Assembly (NCBI GenBank): GCA_031308135.1
Contig: JAHLJT010009419.1
Coordinates: 182,668,856-182,732,855, forward strand
Source: Acheta domesticus
Lineage: Eukaryota; Arthropoda; Insecta; Orthoptera; Gryllidae
Length of the DNA: 64,000 nucleotides
Direction of reading: 5' to 3'
Both the position numbers and the translations under genes were made by a program. The notes below the pieces were generated by a model. The model did not search any database. It was not told where the DNA came from and was given only the letters and a program-made list of their open reading frames with translations. Each line of letters starts with the position of its first letter. Within the stretch, counting starts at the first letter, position 1. Shown here piece by piece: positions 19,506 to 32,600 of this stretch.

Positions 19506-21879
19506 CGTCGAGGAAATCGTCAGCAAACGCTGACCACGCGCCGTTAAACCGGTTTCTGTTAGATCAGCGCAATTCAATGACGTCGCTCCGTGTTGGCATT
19601 TACAGTGCTTGGTTTCAAGTACTGCACAGGCATTAGCTGAAAAAAAATATTAAAATGGTCGTGAAAAGAGATTGAGAAATTTCATTTCATCAGAAAGTGA
19701 AATGAATCTAATAGTTATAAGATGTTGGAGAATGTTCCCTCTTTTATACGAAAAGTACCCATTCACTTGTCTCATATTTCTTCGGTCTTTGTGTTCTATT
19801 GGTAGAGAATCAATTCAACGCTGAACTGACTGGTGGCAAAAATAGGACTCCACAAATCAGCTACAAATTGCAAGCCCTAAATTGCTAAACGTCTCTTTGA
19901 AATGTACAAATACAGTCGCACATGCAAAATCCTTCATTTCATCCTAGCCAGCAAACTAAAGAAACTACAATCAAAAACGTAGTTCTGTTGTGTTGAATTA
20001 TATTTCGTTTAAACTGGGAAAGCAGGCAAGAAAAATAAGTCTTCAAAATCCCATGAGATCTCACTTTCTATGAATTAATAAGGAAGAAATTATTAAAAAA
20101 TATTCACTGCTACAAAAACAACGAAAACCTTCCTTTGAGCTGCAAGTTGACTTTACCCAGGAAAGTGTGAATAGGGAAATTGAGGATACAGAATAACAAC
20201 AAAATAGAATCGCTCATGATAGCGGTTTCCAGGGTAGTCCCCTAAGTGAAGTTCGAGGTAAACAATCGCCGCAAGAGTTGCACTTTACATGGTTTCTCGA
20301 TTTGATAAATTGCGTCGTGACGTCGGATCATCCTGTTCCTCTTGGCCAACATCACTGCGCTCGTAAGTTGTGAAGGTACTGCGGCTCTCAAGCCACATCC
20401 GCTGCGTCTCTCCGAGGTATCCTGCACGCAATTTCCACATCAACAATTTTTATCACGATCGTTTCTCCAAAATTCGGTGCTATTGTACTCGATTATACGC
20501 TGGTGTGTGATGTGGCTCTGGAAATACCGAGTGAGAAGCAAGGTTTAATTCGGAAAAGAGGCATATCGTTTTCTTCGCGTAGACGAGTATGACACACATG
20601 ACATAATGTTAAAATAATTCTATTCATGTTCCTCAAAAGTCATGTTCCTAGAAAAATCTCACAATGAAATGGGTACGTAATTGGTAATCTAATAGCAGCT
20701 GTTGCCATCTAATGGGGGACATGTGAAACAATTGGTTAATCATTTCTCGACAAATCCCTGCATGAAATAACGTTATACTCTTCAATATTTGGTTTTACTC
20801 TTATTCGAACAATAACGCTATTTTGAAGATGAGGAATTATTATTTCAAATTGTTATTAAATCAAATGATAATATTCCATAAGGGAGTGTTAACCAAGCCA
20901 CAATCTTTGAGCATATCCGCATGTTCTTAGCAAAACCAATGTCGAAATGTCAACAATGGAAGTGCTATGTACAAAAGAGGTCATGGTCTAGTAATAATTC
21001 GTAACGCAACACAAATAATAGAAGAATCTGATACAGCTGGAAACATTCGAAACGTCTTAAACAGTAGAACACAATGATCCACAAAATGAATTGTAAACCA
21101 ACAAATGAAACAGCTAGATACGATCTTTAGTCATCTGTCTACACCGCATCTCATTTTGTCCAAGGCATGTCACGTATAAGCTTTCGTATTGTTCACTAAC
21201 GGTATTGTTTGAGATTTCATGGCCAATTCTGCAGCAGGGAGATGCGGGCCTTCTGCTTCATCCTGAATGTGAGCGGATGAGGAAGGGAATCGGAAGCATT
21301 ATGCAGATGAAAACCTTCTGAAGGCCTATAGTTCTCAATGTACTAAAAAGGTGTCCCCATTCTCGTTTCTTATAAAATGGGTTCCTTTTTATCCAGGGCT
21401 CTAGATTTACGACTTCCTAGTTTCCTTGCAAACTCTGAGATTGTTAATTGGAAAAGTAAGTCCAACTCGAAAGAACGAACGTGGTTCATTGTTGTCAGGT
21501 ATTGAATTGTTTCTTTTCATATTCGTCGGAAATACATTTGAATATGGAAAAGACATGACGACTCAGAAGTACATGTGGCAGATATTATAATCAAAGCAGT
21601 CCTGTTGTAGTTCTTTCGTGGTGAAAGTAACTAATGAACTAAAAGTCAAAACCTCTCTGAACCAAGAATGAGTTGTTTCTTGTTACATTATTCTTGAATT
21701 GTAAACGGAAATACTCATTATCATTGCAGCATAACACGGGGAATAATTATTGCGATTCACACATCGCAAACCAACTATTTTAAACATAACAAATTAAAAA
21801 ACAACAACATCGGGCTAAACAGCAAGCTGGATAGAAAACGAGTTTTCCTCAAAGCCTCTCATCAGCCAGTCTCCATCTG
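19506..21879. other. AT-rich non-coding stretch
   Basis: About 2.4 kb of intron-like DNA. I see no gene, RNA or repeat. A 68-codon frame at 20342-20548 has no recognisable domain. Confidence 0.5.
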
Positions 21880-22200
21880 ATGACGCATCTCATCCTTTGT
21901 GTGCGGACTGCACGCCAATTAGCCGTCGCGGGGCTGACCTTCCTGCTGATTCGCGTCGGGTCACTTGCACAAGGCGAGCGCTTCCTGTTTGCTCGCCGCC
22001 AAGGGAAATCCTCGCCGCATCCCCACCGCCATCCCCACCGCCACCGCCATCCCTGGCGCACGCGGAAGCTGCGGGACCGCTCGCGCGCGCCATCGCAGCG
22101 CACGGCCTCTGCTAGGGGCAGGCGCTCCGCGCAGGCGCAATGCACGGATGCGTCGATAACTGCGCGCCGCGCCGACAAACATGCGTCAATAAACGGAAAT
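21880..22200. other. CpG-rich patch
   Basis: GC-rich with CCGCCATCCCCACCGCCACC-type triplet repetition near 22020-22050. Exon signals are not convincing. Stretch 22201-23100 is AT-rich, with an (AAAT)n run at 22825-22842 that may be an old retroelement tail. Confidence 0.4.
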
Positions 22201-23123
22201 TATCCGCCCGGCTGTTAATGTAAAATCTTTTCTGCTGCATAACTTTCTATACAATTCGAGACTATACCGAGTATCAAAAGGAAAGTAGCATTAATTTTAA
22301 CAATGATAGTTAATGTAATTATTTGTCATTTGGACTGTATAATTCTAAAGAACCTGTAACAAGTATTGTACCACAGTTTCTGGGTTGATGGCCCCCATCT
22401 CGATCAGGTTTTTCGTCCAGTTTCCCTGATCCTTGAGCAAATGCTGAGATGGATCCCTTGTTTTGCTTCTGGACATAAATGTAACTTCATTATTTGTACA
22501 CGTCTTCTGAATTTCAGTGGGAAATATAGTTATTCAAATTATCGTTTTCCATATTATCGCGGCAAAAAGTATTATTCTTTCATGAAGAACATGATGAGGG
22601 TTAAGGGCAGAAATTTATAGCTAATTTACCTTTGAAAATATATTTTATTATATAGGAGCGAATATTTTGTCAACAAAACTTGAAAAAAAAACCGATCTTT
22701 TTCTATATTCAAAATTCGACTAGAATATGGTTCAGAATAGAGATCACAGAATTATGAAAACGTGCACAAATTTCACTTCTCCCCATTGGTCGCCACACAC
22801 AGTTTTTAACTGTTTTTGACGTAAATAAATAAATAAATAAATGTAAAATTACACAACCTACAGAATCTGAACGTGGAGTCAATCCTTACTTCTATTGATT
22901 ACCGAGATAGAGTGATCCAATTTTGTAAAGATGTAAATATATTTATTAACATTTAATTCAAAAGTTTACTAGCAATGTAAACTCTATTTGAGGTATATAT
23001 TATTATATACTGTGACCTATTGAAGTATGAATGTTTTTTAATGTGTAGTATGTATAAATTGTATTCAATCTGTTTGTATTTATTTATTAAGCACATACAA
23101 CAATCGTGAAACTAATGTAAAGT

Positions 23124-23170
23124 TTTGAGTCGCTAATGACATTAGTTGTCGATGCGACTATAAATAAATG
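23124..23170 (+). mobile_element. Retroelement 3' tail relic
   Basis: GAGTCGCTAATGACATTAGT, TGTCGATGCGAC and TATAAATAAATG reproduce the 3' tail seen in SINE-B and in the LINE at 54223-54795. No coding part remains. Confidence 0.6.
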
Positions 23171-23444
23171 AAGAGAAAAAAATACGCAATCGTTCATATA
23201 ACACAATTACACTCGCTTGAGAAACCGTGAATTGCTTGGAATGATCCAAGAGTTCCGAATTAGGTTCAGAGGACAACATTCGCGAGTGAATTTGTTTTAT
23301 TTTCGACATGTATGTATTAGGCATTTTAGGACCGGATGAATCCAACTTTTTCCAGCTAGCGGTGTTCCCGGGCCTCGGCCCTATTTTTATTTTGATTATT
23401 CACGCGTCGGGAACAGGAAGACACGTGGCGAGCATACGTATTCT

Positions 23445-23515
23445 CATTACCGTACCTAGCATACACGGCCTTTACCGTACCGTACCGGCCTTTACCGCAC
23501 CTTCATTACCGTACC
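23445..23515. repeat. Short ACCGTACC-type repeat
   Basis: ATTACCGTACCTAGC occurs twice, with TTTACCGTACCGTACCGGCC between. A local short-unit repeat of unknown meaning. Confidence 0.6.
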
Positions 23516-23569
23516 TAGCTTTGTCTTTCGTCACACAACTAGAGAAACTGAAACGAGTGTGTTAGAGAA

Positions 23570-23660
23570 CTTACAGCTCCTTTATTTCGACAGAGAGTAG
23601 AACCCGGGATCGCACCACAGAAAGGCAAGCTGTCCATGAGCCAACGAAGGCCATTTTCAA
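23570..23660 (-). mobile_element. Possible tRNA-derived SINE head
   Basis: The minus strand has a tRNA-like TTGGCTCATGGACAGC (A box) and CCCGGGTTCTACTC (B box) with roughly tRNA spacing. It lacks acceptor pairing, so a SINE is more likely than a tRNA gene. Confidence 0.4.
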
Positions 23661-25190
23661 AATCAGTAGCTAAATGTAAATCAGTGTATTGAAACCACAG
23701 TTTATAATCTTGTCACGTAACATGATATTAGCACATTAAAAGAAATTTCCTCAAGGCAACTCACGGAGCAACACAGATCCGAGCAGCTTTTGATCGTTGC
23801 CCAAACTATCGCAATAAAAAGAAAATGAATAGTGATGGAAATAAAGCTGCTTTTCCAGATTCACCGCAAGGACGTGCATGGTGACTTCGAGCATTTACAC
23901 TTTTAGCAAAGACTCTAACATTTGTATCTTCCGAAACGATGAATAGTTATCATAATAATGCAATTCGTGGAAAAAAGCGGTAATCATTTAGATACGATAA
24001 ATTTAGGTATAACATAATATCAAATAATGATAGTAGTTTTGTTAACTGACACTGTTTTGTTCATATTGTCTAAATGTTCGTTTAATATGACTTAGGATCA
24101 CCAGGAAACAAAAGTTCATTTCTTGTGTCATTGTCGTTGAACATTCGCTCCGCTACTCTTCTCCATAATGAATGTCTCGCGAACTTGGTGCGTGAAGGCT
24201 TTGTGAAGGATCAGTCAAGTCGACAACCTTGTTTCTTCGACGTAGTGACATATTGCACAGAGGGGAACTTCATCGTCACGGAGTCAGACGAGGGGAGCGA
24301 CAAAATCTGATCTTCTCTGAGGGATGTTCAGTCTTTCTCCACTGGGGTGGTGGAGGTGTGATGTTTCATATTGAAAGTCATATTACAAATGGATGATTTG
24401 CGACTGGATCTACTTTCTACTTACTGTCTTATGAAACTCGACAGTATTAAACAACAAAGTGAACTTGACTGATTGCATGTCATTTGAGATTTTGTAAAAT
24501 GAAAAAAGTATGAGTGATATTGCTACTTGGAAGTTCCGTACGAAAGCGGTACGATAAAGCGGTTTTATAGAAGAGCAGTTGTTCTATGAAAATGAATTTT
24601 AATGTTTGTATATTAATGTGTGAATAAATAAATAAAAATTTTCATATTTGTGTTCTTTCTGTTTTCTAAAATCAACTTCAATAGATCTTAACACAGATTT
24701 ATTTTTTGAAAATAATTTTGTTTATGTGTTTTGAACACTCAGATTGGAAATACTATTTAGGAATTTATATTCAAAATTTTCTTGAAATGATTGTTTTCAA
24801 ATATAGAAATAATAGATTATTTTTCATTACTGCTCTGGCACCCCTGGAGAATTAAACGTGGCGCTACCATTTCCAAAGAGAAGGCAAGTGTGAGCGCCGC
24901 CGGGAGGGGGATGCGCGTTCTAAGCATCAGAGGAGATCACTGGCTGGCTGAAGATCACTAGGTACCAAGCCAACTCATCGAGCTACTCGACCCAGATCCA
25001 AACTTCTACTACAGTCGAATATATGCTGTCTCTATCTTATTGTAACTCACATCGAAGATGGTCTCCGAAGGAAAATATACTCATAGCACTCCAGTCATAC
25101 TTCTCAAATACTTCAGCGTAGAAGAAATAGCGTAGAAGAAATTGTGCACTTTTTGCAACGAACAAAAGGAACGACATAGCTATGTAGCTA
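23661..25190. other. AT-rich non-coding stretch
   Basis: Nothing recognised in about 1.5 kb apart from an AAATAAATAAATAAA run near 24622. Confidence 0.45.
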
Positions 25191-25292
25191 GTTTTGAAAA
25201 CCCTGCCACCGTCGGGATTCGAACCCAAGGAAATCCGGTCAGAATTTCTAGAGAGAGCAACAATGTTGGCTCTCAGCTAAACCTATCTGGGC
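25191..25292 (-). mobile_element. SINE head of the SINE-C type
   Basis: On the minus strand TTGGGTTCGAATCCCGACGG is a good B box. It is followed by TGGCAGGGTTTTCAAAACTA, parallel to the GGCAGGATATTGGACAC of the copy at 48575-48725. The A-box side is GGTTTAGCTGAGAGCC. The body beyond is not recognisable as SINE-C. Confidence 0.55.
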
Positions 25293-27759
25293 ATCAGTCG
25301 AAGTAGCCGCTCCTTTTCCAGCACTAAACTCGCCTACCCTCCCTAGACTACGGACGACCACAGTGCGTCTCGCCATTGATTCGACGCAGTCTCACCAGGC
25401 GCCAGACCTGCGGCACAACGGCACGCTGGCCTTGCCAAGTCGATAGTTGCTAGTGAGACGTCACCTGTCTTACACAGTGATAATTTCTGTGTTGGAATAA
25501 ACATCTCTCAGAATTATTTCTTAAACAAAAATATTACGAAAGGATTATGTTGCGCAAAATTGACTTTGTTATTGATTTACAGTCTCTTTTTACATTTCTA
25601 ATTTATGAAAACAGCCCTTCTATTAATAATTAATGTCTTTCTGGCAATCAAATGAATCAGAGTCAATCACACGCAAGTGATTAAGCAAGTTTTTGTTCAT
25701 CCAAGGCATCAGCGGTCTATACTCTAGCCTGATACATATTCTGAAAAATGCTTGTCAGAGTTCATTAATTTTTTCATTCTCGTCTTTTGCATGTCTTGTA
25801 TTTCCGTTCGCAGACGTACAGGTTACTTGAGTCCGGAACGAATATTTTTATTATTAAATCGTGTTTGTAAGGCCTAAATGAACCACAACATCTATCAGTT
25901 TTGTACTCGTAAGTAGGATATAGGTCTGTCAATTCACGTCGTAAGAAAATCGAGTATATTAATATTGCCTTTCATTTCACTATACCGTCTAGTCACTACG
26001 AAAGGAAAACACTTTTCAACCCATCAGAACACAATTACAACTTCCAATACGCCACAATACGCGGGTGGGGACTTCACCTCACGCGAAGTGTAGCCCGTGT
26101 CGGGGTCGGAAGTCACCCCTTATTTCTCCAGCTTTCTTATGCAAACTTTTCTTCCGTCGGCGTGAAAAAGAAAAGCACAAGACAACGAGAAACACGCGTG
26201 CCAGGCCGCACGCGTTCGGGGACTCTTGACGAGCGTAAAGCACAGCAGCGGGGAGGTCAGGCGATAATGAGGTCTCGTTAATCCCGGGAGCTTATTACCA
26301 TCTCGGTCGACAGATAACACTACCCGCGTGAGTTTCCCCTTTTCTCAAGATGCAACCCGCCACGCCCTCCGCGCTCTCTGTCGCTCCCCGGCACTGATTC
26401 ATTACCGCATGAAAATTCCGAGTATCAGCGTAAGTGAGAAACCATGCAAATATAGGCGCAGGGTAATTAGAGTATTTTTCATCGAGGCGTGCTTGAAAAT
26501 AAGCGGCCGACCTGCTAGCTTAAGTATACCAAGTTCGTCCTCAAACTCCAGCTACCTTCCTCTGGTCTGGTCGCATGTCTTCTTTCAAATATTCAAATAT
26601 TATACTGTTCTATTAATTAGGATGGATAATTATCGCAAAAGTACCAAAATGAGGAAGAAGACCCCGGGGAAAGAGATTTAGCTGGTTACACACTTTTGGT
26701 ATTTTCTTCCCTTTTCCTTTAGTTTAATTTTCAAATACATTCTTCTAATAACCTCTTTAAAATAACATAATTTTGATTTTCCAATAAACCTCGCGCATTT
26801 AATCCAACTAGCTAATTACATTTTACAGCTAATTTTACATTAAAGCCGATTACTTAGTAACTTAGAGACAATGTTGAAATTCTCAAATCTTGGTTAATAA
26901 CTGCCATAAATATTTAATTTGTTTTTCGTGCACCATTCCTGAATATGAGAAAGTATCTCACTGAGAATAAAACAAAATCCGTAGTTAATTAAGAACAACA
27001 TCCAAAGTTTCTAGTGCGTGGTAATTAGGTGCACGTCTGGAATAAAAAGTTTGCTTATCTCACGAACTGCACCAGACTGTAATTCATCTCTTAAAGATCA
27101 CATTTCATATTACGTAAGCTGCTTTCATTTCAACCTCATTTTTAAAATTTTTTAAAATGTTGCACAGCTTGATGATACCGAGAGCCCATTTCCTTACACT
27201 GAGTACTCTTAAGAGTAGATTAGCTGTTTATTATCATTAGGGACCTGAAACAAATAGCAGTTTTACAAAATATTCTTACACTCAAAACTTAGTCTATGGT
27301 GATGAAAAACTTTACAACTACTGTCTCATTATTTTTTCTGTACTTTAATCTTTTAAGGTTTTGAATTGATTTATTTAATGATTTAACGAATTAACTACTA
27401 CCATTATAACAACTAAAATAATGCATCTACAGAATATTTAACTAACAAAAGAATTGAAATGCTGAACAATACACAATAACAGGATTTTGAATAGTCTTTC
27501 TATAAATTCCATTTTTTAGAAATGTTATTAAGGAGCAACATTCCAATAAATACCTACGAATTTTCTTTTCAAAATTAAAAATCTTGGAAAAGACAAGAGA
27601 AATATCCATATATTTCTTGCATTCAATAGTCAAGTGATGTTATTCTAAATATTACCAAAGCACATCCTATCGGCGATTTCCTTGTGTTTAAGAATGTAGC
27701 ATTTAAAAAATGTTAATTTATGAATACACACGTCACGATTTTAAACTCTATCTTCTCAC
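25293..27759. other. Non-coding stretch, mostly AT-rich
   Basis: A moderately GC-rich segment at 26100-26420 contains TTAATCCCGGGAGC-like and CAGATAACAC-like motifs. I cannot show it is an enhancer. No gene was found. Confidence 0.4.
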
Positions 27760-28095
27760 TACCAGACAGCTCTGCAAGACGCCTTTCCGCTCTCCCTCCC
27801 ACCCCTCACCCCTGTACACACACTGTTCCAAGTTGTAGCGCGGAGACGTCGTTACCCTCGTCCAGGGAGCGTCAAACACAACTCGCGGTCAACTGCAAAC
27901 AAGTTCTCCAAACTTGGGCGGCGGTGGCAGTCACGATGGTTGAGGGGGGGGGGGAAGCCAGACGGAAGTAAGTTCTAGGGTGGTTCCGCCCCAGCCCTCC
28001 CCGCCCCCGCTTCTCCGATTCGTGGCGCCGCGCTGCGTGGGGCGGGAGGAGAGGGGCACAGTCGTCAGACAGAGCGGCACACTGTCACTTCGCGG
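27760..28095. other. GC-rich patch with a G10 run
   Basis: A run of ten Gs lies near 27944-27953. No exon was found. 28096-29460 is AT-rich with nothing seen. Confidence 0.4.
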
Positions 28096-29459
28096 ATAGC
28101 CATTCTTGCAGGAGTCGTGAACGGATGTCATTTATGCGGTTTATTCCCTCAAATGTAAGAGTAGTAGTATTCACATGAAAACTGGTATCTGCGTGATGAA
28201 TTTAACTTACGACTGAGTACAATAGGCTGTGTTTAAAAAAAGCAACAGTGTTTTGAATACGGTTTTGAATGTAGGACAATCGAAATACATTGCAGTTTTT
28301 TCGGAATAAAGTGAAATGATCAACTTATATTCATATTTCCGAAAGATGTATGAGTAATATGGACTAAATGAAAGATCTTGTATTTTGTTTCTTGCACATT
28401 ATGCGGTTTTAATATTGATGTATTAACAGTTTATCCTCATTTCATTTAATGTAGTATTATTTATTTACATTAGGTAAAAAATGGATATGACAACATTAAC
28501 ATCGTTTCCTAGAACATGTTTAGTGTTTTTCCATACAAGGAACAATGGATATCAAAGAAAATGTTTTAAAACTATACGAAGAATTCACTTGTCAAAACAA
28601 CACTTGTAGCGAGAGTCAAAATAAATTATGTGAAATTTATTGAATCATGTAGAACCCACTTATGAAGTTTTGCATTATGTGGAACTCACTTACGGAATTT
28701 TATCGACTTTATAGTCTCTTAATGTAATGCTACATTTGTTTTCATTCAATGCTAAGGGCTAAAATATTAATAAAAATTGGGAACCTCCTATTTTTATTAT
28801 TTATTCATTTTATTACTACAATTTTGTTTTGAAAAATGTGGTTGAATAACACATTACTTTTTTGCTCTTATTATACCGTTAACATTACAGTATTGAAAAT
28901 CATCATTATTCACTGAAAGCAACAAAATATAACTTGCATGTACGTACATATTTGTTTTTAACGAAATTTGTGTGTACAATCTTTGCCACAGTGCGAGTAT
29001 ATTAAATATTTAATGTATAGTCCATAAAAATGGTCATAATCATCAGCGATTTTTCAGGGATGTAAACAGATTTGAAAAAGAGATATTTACTTTCACCAGC
29101 CCATTCTGTTCAATTTCATTTGTTTCAGGAATAACCGAGCAAACATGAAGGTTGTGAAGCTTTTCCGCAAACACTGCAAGATGGTAACATTAAAAATAGA
29201 TTATTAAACTGACTACACAGTGATAGAGTATCACAATAATTGAATATGAATTCATTATTGTTTCCAGTTCTAAAGAACAATGTAGTGCGCAAAACATACA
29301 CTTTATTGTGCAACCGATGTATTTGACACAGATTTTTGCCTGCTTCATTCTATTCAAGGAACATTCATTGAATCGAATATTTTAACGACCGCATTGTCTA
29401 AATTGCGTATGCCAGTAGCAATTGGTAAAGGTTTTTCAGAGAAGTGCAGAGATAAAACA

Positions 29460-29461
<2 letters not shown>

Positions 29462-29504
<43 letters not shown>
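29462..29504. repeat. (TA)n microsatellite
   Basis: About 21 TA units. The flanking 29505-30090 is AT-rich with no feature recognised. Confidence 0.95.
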
Positions 29505-29507
<3 letters not shown>

Positions 29508-30089
29508 GTATATTTCGTTAAGAATATTTTAATACATTTAAATTATCGATGGAAATTTGAAGATCTATAATGACATATTTAAATTATTTGAAGTGAACAA
29601 AGTTCACTTCAGTGAAAGTTCATTTTGGAGGAAAACTATGTGGTTCATAACATTTTGAACTACCATGCAAGAAAGACGAACTAAAATAAACAACTAGAAA
29701 TTTTGGTAAGTTGGGAAACATTACACCTACAAACTAACGGTAAGAATTCATTTAGGTAGGATAATGTGAATGTAGGCAGCGAACATTTTGGTGCATTGCT
29801 CCAGCACCCCCACTCCTCTACGATGCACGAATTTAGGCTGACTGCTAGCTAATAAACACAAATGAAGATGTATTTACTTGACGCTTTATCAATAACTTCA
29901 CTCAAAGGAGGTAATGTTTTCTAGAATGATAGTACACGTCAAAAACATGTTAATTAGTTGCTGAAGCATTTAAAATTATTTCTAATGGATTCATAAAAGA
30001 TGGTCCATTAAAAATGATGAAATAGGCGTTCTAAAAACCTCTCCCCCCTGGCAGTCTCTCCATGGCACGCGAAGTCACCTGTACCTATC

Positions 30090-30340
30090 GTTACCGGTAG
30101 GCACTCACGCCTACCGTGCTCTGCCCACCCAAAGAAGTGCGTTGTCGCCTTTCCAGTGGAGACCGCAGCGAGCCCTAGGGGCGACATCGGGAACTAGATG
30201 ACGCGTGCTGCGGGCCGAGAGGCGTGTCGTGCCGTGCCGAGCGGCGCGGCTGACGAACACGCGACATCCCTCCTTCCGCCCTTCCCTCCGCCCTCGGCCC
30301 CCGCGCGCCTTGCGGGGTGGGTGCACTTCTCCCTCTCAAA
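30090..30340. other. CpG-rich patch
   Basis: GC-rich. A small foldback TACCGGTAGGCACTCACGCC-TACCG lies at about 30092. The stretch to 31371 is AT-rich and includes a lysine-rich 89-codon frame at 30501-30770 without domains. Confidence 0.4.
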
Positions 30341-31371
30341 GTATGCGCTGCTTCCGAGCCATAAACATGAGCGTTAGCGTTGGAGGCCAAGGGACTAGGT
30401 GAAACGAGGGAATCTGAGTGAGTCGGCAGCGTAAAGATTGACTGCGAAAAGATTTCGGCGTCAGATTGATTGCTTGCGAAGAGCCATAAAGGATTAAAGG
30501 ATGCCATTCATCAACAAATATATCCAATCAATGGCAGACAATTCTGTTATTCTGTTAGAAGGAGGGGAGCCATGGGGGAGGAAACAATTGAAAAGTAAAA
30601 CTTCGAAATTCCTCCGTTTAGATGACGTTAAAAACACTATAAAAGTAGTGAAAATGGAAGAGGTTAAAAAGAAACCAAATCCGCAAAAACATAAAAATAA
30701 TAAAACAAAAGCGAAACATGAAATTGAAATTTTAAACGTTCAATACAAAATTTTAACTCTTTCGATCTGAATGCGAGAATTACTATAGATAATTTAAGAA
30801 TATTGGAATGTATCTTTAGTCGTCCGTGCCGTTGTAGGAACAATTGTTAGATTATTTTAGAGTATTCTTGCGTTGAACATTTTAGTGTAATTCAATTTTA
30901 CATTAAAATGTTGCAATCAAATTGTGTGAAGTCTGAGAAATAACCATTTGAGATTAAACATTACCTATGACTTTTAACGTATCATTCTTGTTTCAAAGTA
31001 AGATTTAATAGCGTGTAAAAATAAAGACAAACCAATAAATTGACTTTTAGCACTTTCATTAATGGAAGTTCACTGTTTATTGAATGGAAAGAGTCACTTT
31101 CTGGTACGCATTGCGCAAAGTGGCATTTTGGGAGACGCGTATGTCGTATGTAAATAAAAGACTTGGTACAATAAAGTGAAGAAGAATTAAGGAATCTGGA
31201 ATCAACACAGAGTCTCGAATATTCACAATAATCCGAAGACTAGTACGTACTTGCGTGTCCATGAATTCGCACTGACAATAATGAATTCAACTCCCACTAC
31301 GCAAGTGCCATTGGCGTACTCTGCACCTGTCGAGGCCTCGTCCGCAAACGTTTTATTTGTTGATTAACCAG

Positions 31372-31586
31372 TAACTGGTGATGTGCGGTCACCGTGACCG
31401 GCGAGGAAAAATAAACTCACTGTCCTCTCGACCGGCGCAACGCAGAAAGTTTTGGTTAACAGTACCTTCTTATCTCTATCTAGACAATGTTCGGGTGTGG
31501 GCTAGGTTATCTAGTTGCAGCCGTTCGCTTCTGAGAATCACTTGAAGTTACGGATCGGTCTCGATGACCGCACCTCACCAGTTGTA
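31372..31586. mobile_element. MITE-like element M7 with ~28-bp inverted ends
   Basis: The left end ACTGGTGATGTGCGGTCACC is matched by the reverse complement of the right end, AACTGGTGAGGTGCGGTCAT, and the inverted repeat continues to GACCG. TA dinucleotides lie at both edges. About 215 bp, non-coding, only copy in the window. Confidence 0.65.
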
Positions 31587-32290
31587 GAAGTTCATACTTG
31601 GTAATGTACGTTTATACTTCGTAAGGAATTTTCATTTAACAGTGTATTTTCTGGTTAAAATAAACGCTTTTTATGTAGTCAATATCATTTCAAAGCCCTT
31701 CTATGCGTATTTCAATAATCAACTGTGAAGAAAAAATATGGAGCAATATATGACCTGAAATCTTCTCAGTGAGCAATTAAAAATTATATTATTTTCTGTT
31801 TATTTTATAAATCACAAACTCTTTGATTTTCCTCTTTATTATGCCTACGTTAACATGAAGAAAATGTGAATTCTATGTGAAATGAAATAACGAATACAGT
31901 GAGTCTAAAACTTTCTCGGTCACAAGAAGAAATCAAGAAGACCAGTGCAAAATACCTACAAAGACTGCATAACCATTCAAATATTCTAGCCATCAACTTA
32001 GTAGACAATAGTGACACTACTAGACGACTTCAATGACATCCCCTAGACCTTGCATATCGACTGTAAATCGTTCATGTCAGAAATTTTGTACTATGTATTC
32101 ATCATTGTAAATATCCATTATTGTATATTCATCAAATATGTTTAATGCTGCTTGTTAATTATTAATAATGTAACATTAGTGGAGTACGGTCAGTGTACTT
32201 TACTCCTCTCAAGTACTAATTTACAGAAAATGTATGTAATTTTGCCAAATATTTGTGTACTAACAAATTGCAAAATAAAATATATATTTA
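31587..32290. other. AT-rich non-coding stretch
   Basis: No supported feature. Confidence 0.45.
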
Positions 32291-32521
32291 TACTGCGATT
32301 TTTCTAACTTTGCCCCACACGCCCCTATGGCCACGATCGAATATCTCATTTCTTTCGAATCTTTCTCCGTCGTACCGCTGGAAGTCGCATGATCGCAAGC
32401 ACTGCTTCATACGGTCGCGATAATGCGTTACCTGGCGGCACGACTGAGAACGTCGCGAAATACCGTGACATATTCCATCGTGAAGACGGGCCTTCAGGGG
32501 CAATGTTAGAAAATCGCAGTA
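32291..32521. mobile_element. MITE family M1, copy 3
   Basis: 231 bp with TA duplications at 32289-32290 and 32522-32523. The ends are TACTGCGATTTTTCTAACTT and its complement AGAAAATCGCAGTA. The inside contains GCACGACTGAGAACGTCGCG, ATTCCATCGTGAAGACGGG and CAGGGGCAATG. Only about 80 bp separate it from the heptamer minisatellite. Confidence 0.85.
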
Positions 32522-32600
32522 TAAAAAAAAACGCGCGCTGTAACGGTGGCCGCGAGACGCAGGCGAGGAGATGCCAAGAGGTAGGAGCGCGTCGGCATCT

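Noticed and set aside
26100..26420. Possible conserved enhancer with homeodomain- and GATA-like motifs
   Set aside because: Short motifs of this kind are common by chance. Without comparison to another species there is no support.
30501..30770. 89-codon lysine-rich frame
   Set aside because: No recognisable domain or exon signals. The composition fits AT-rich chance sequence.
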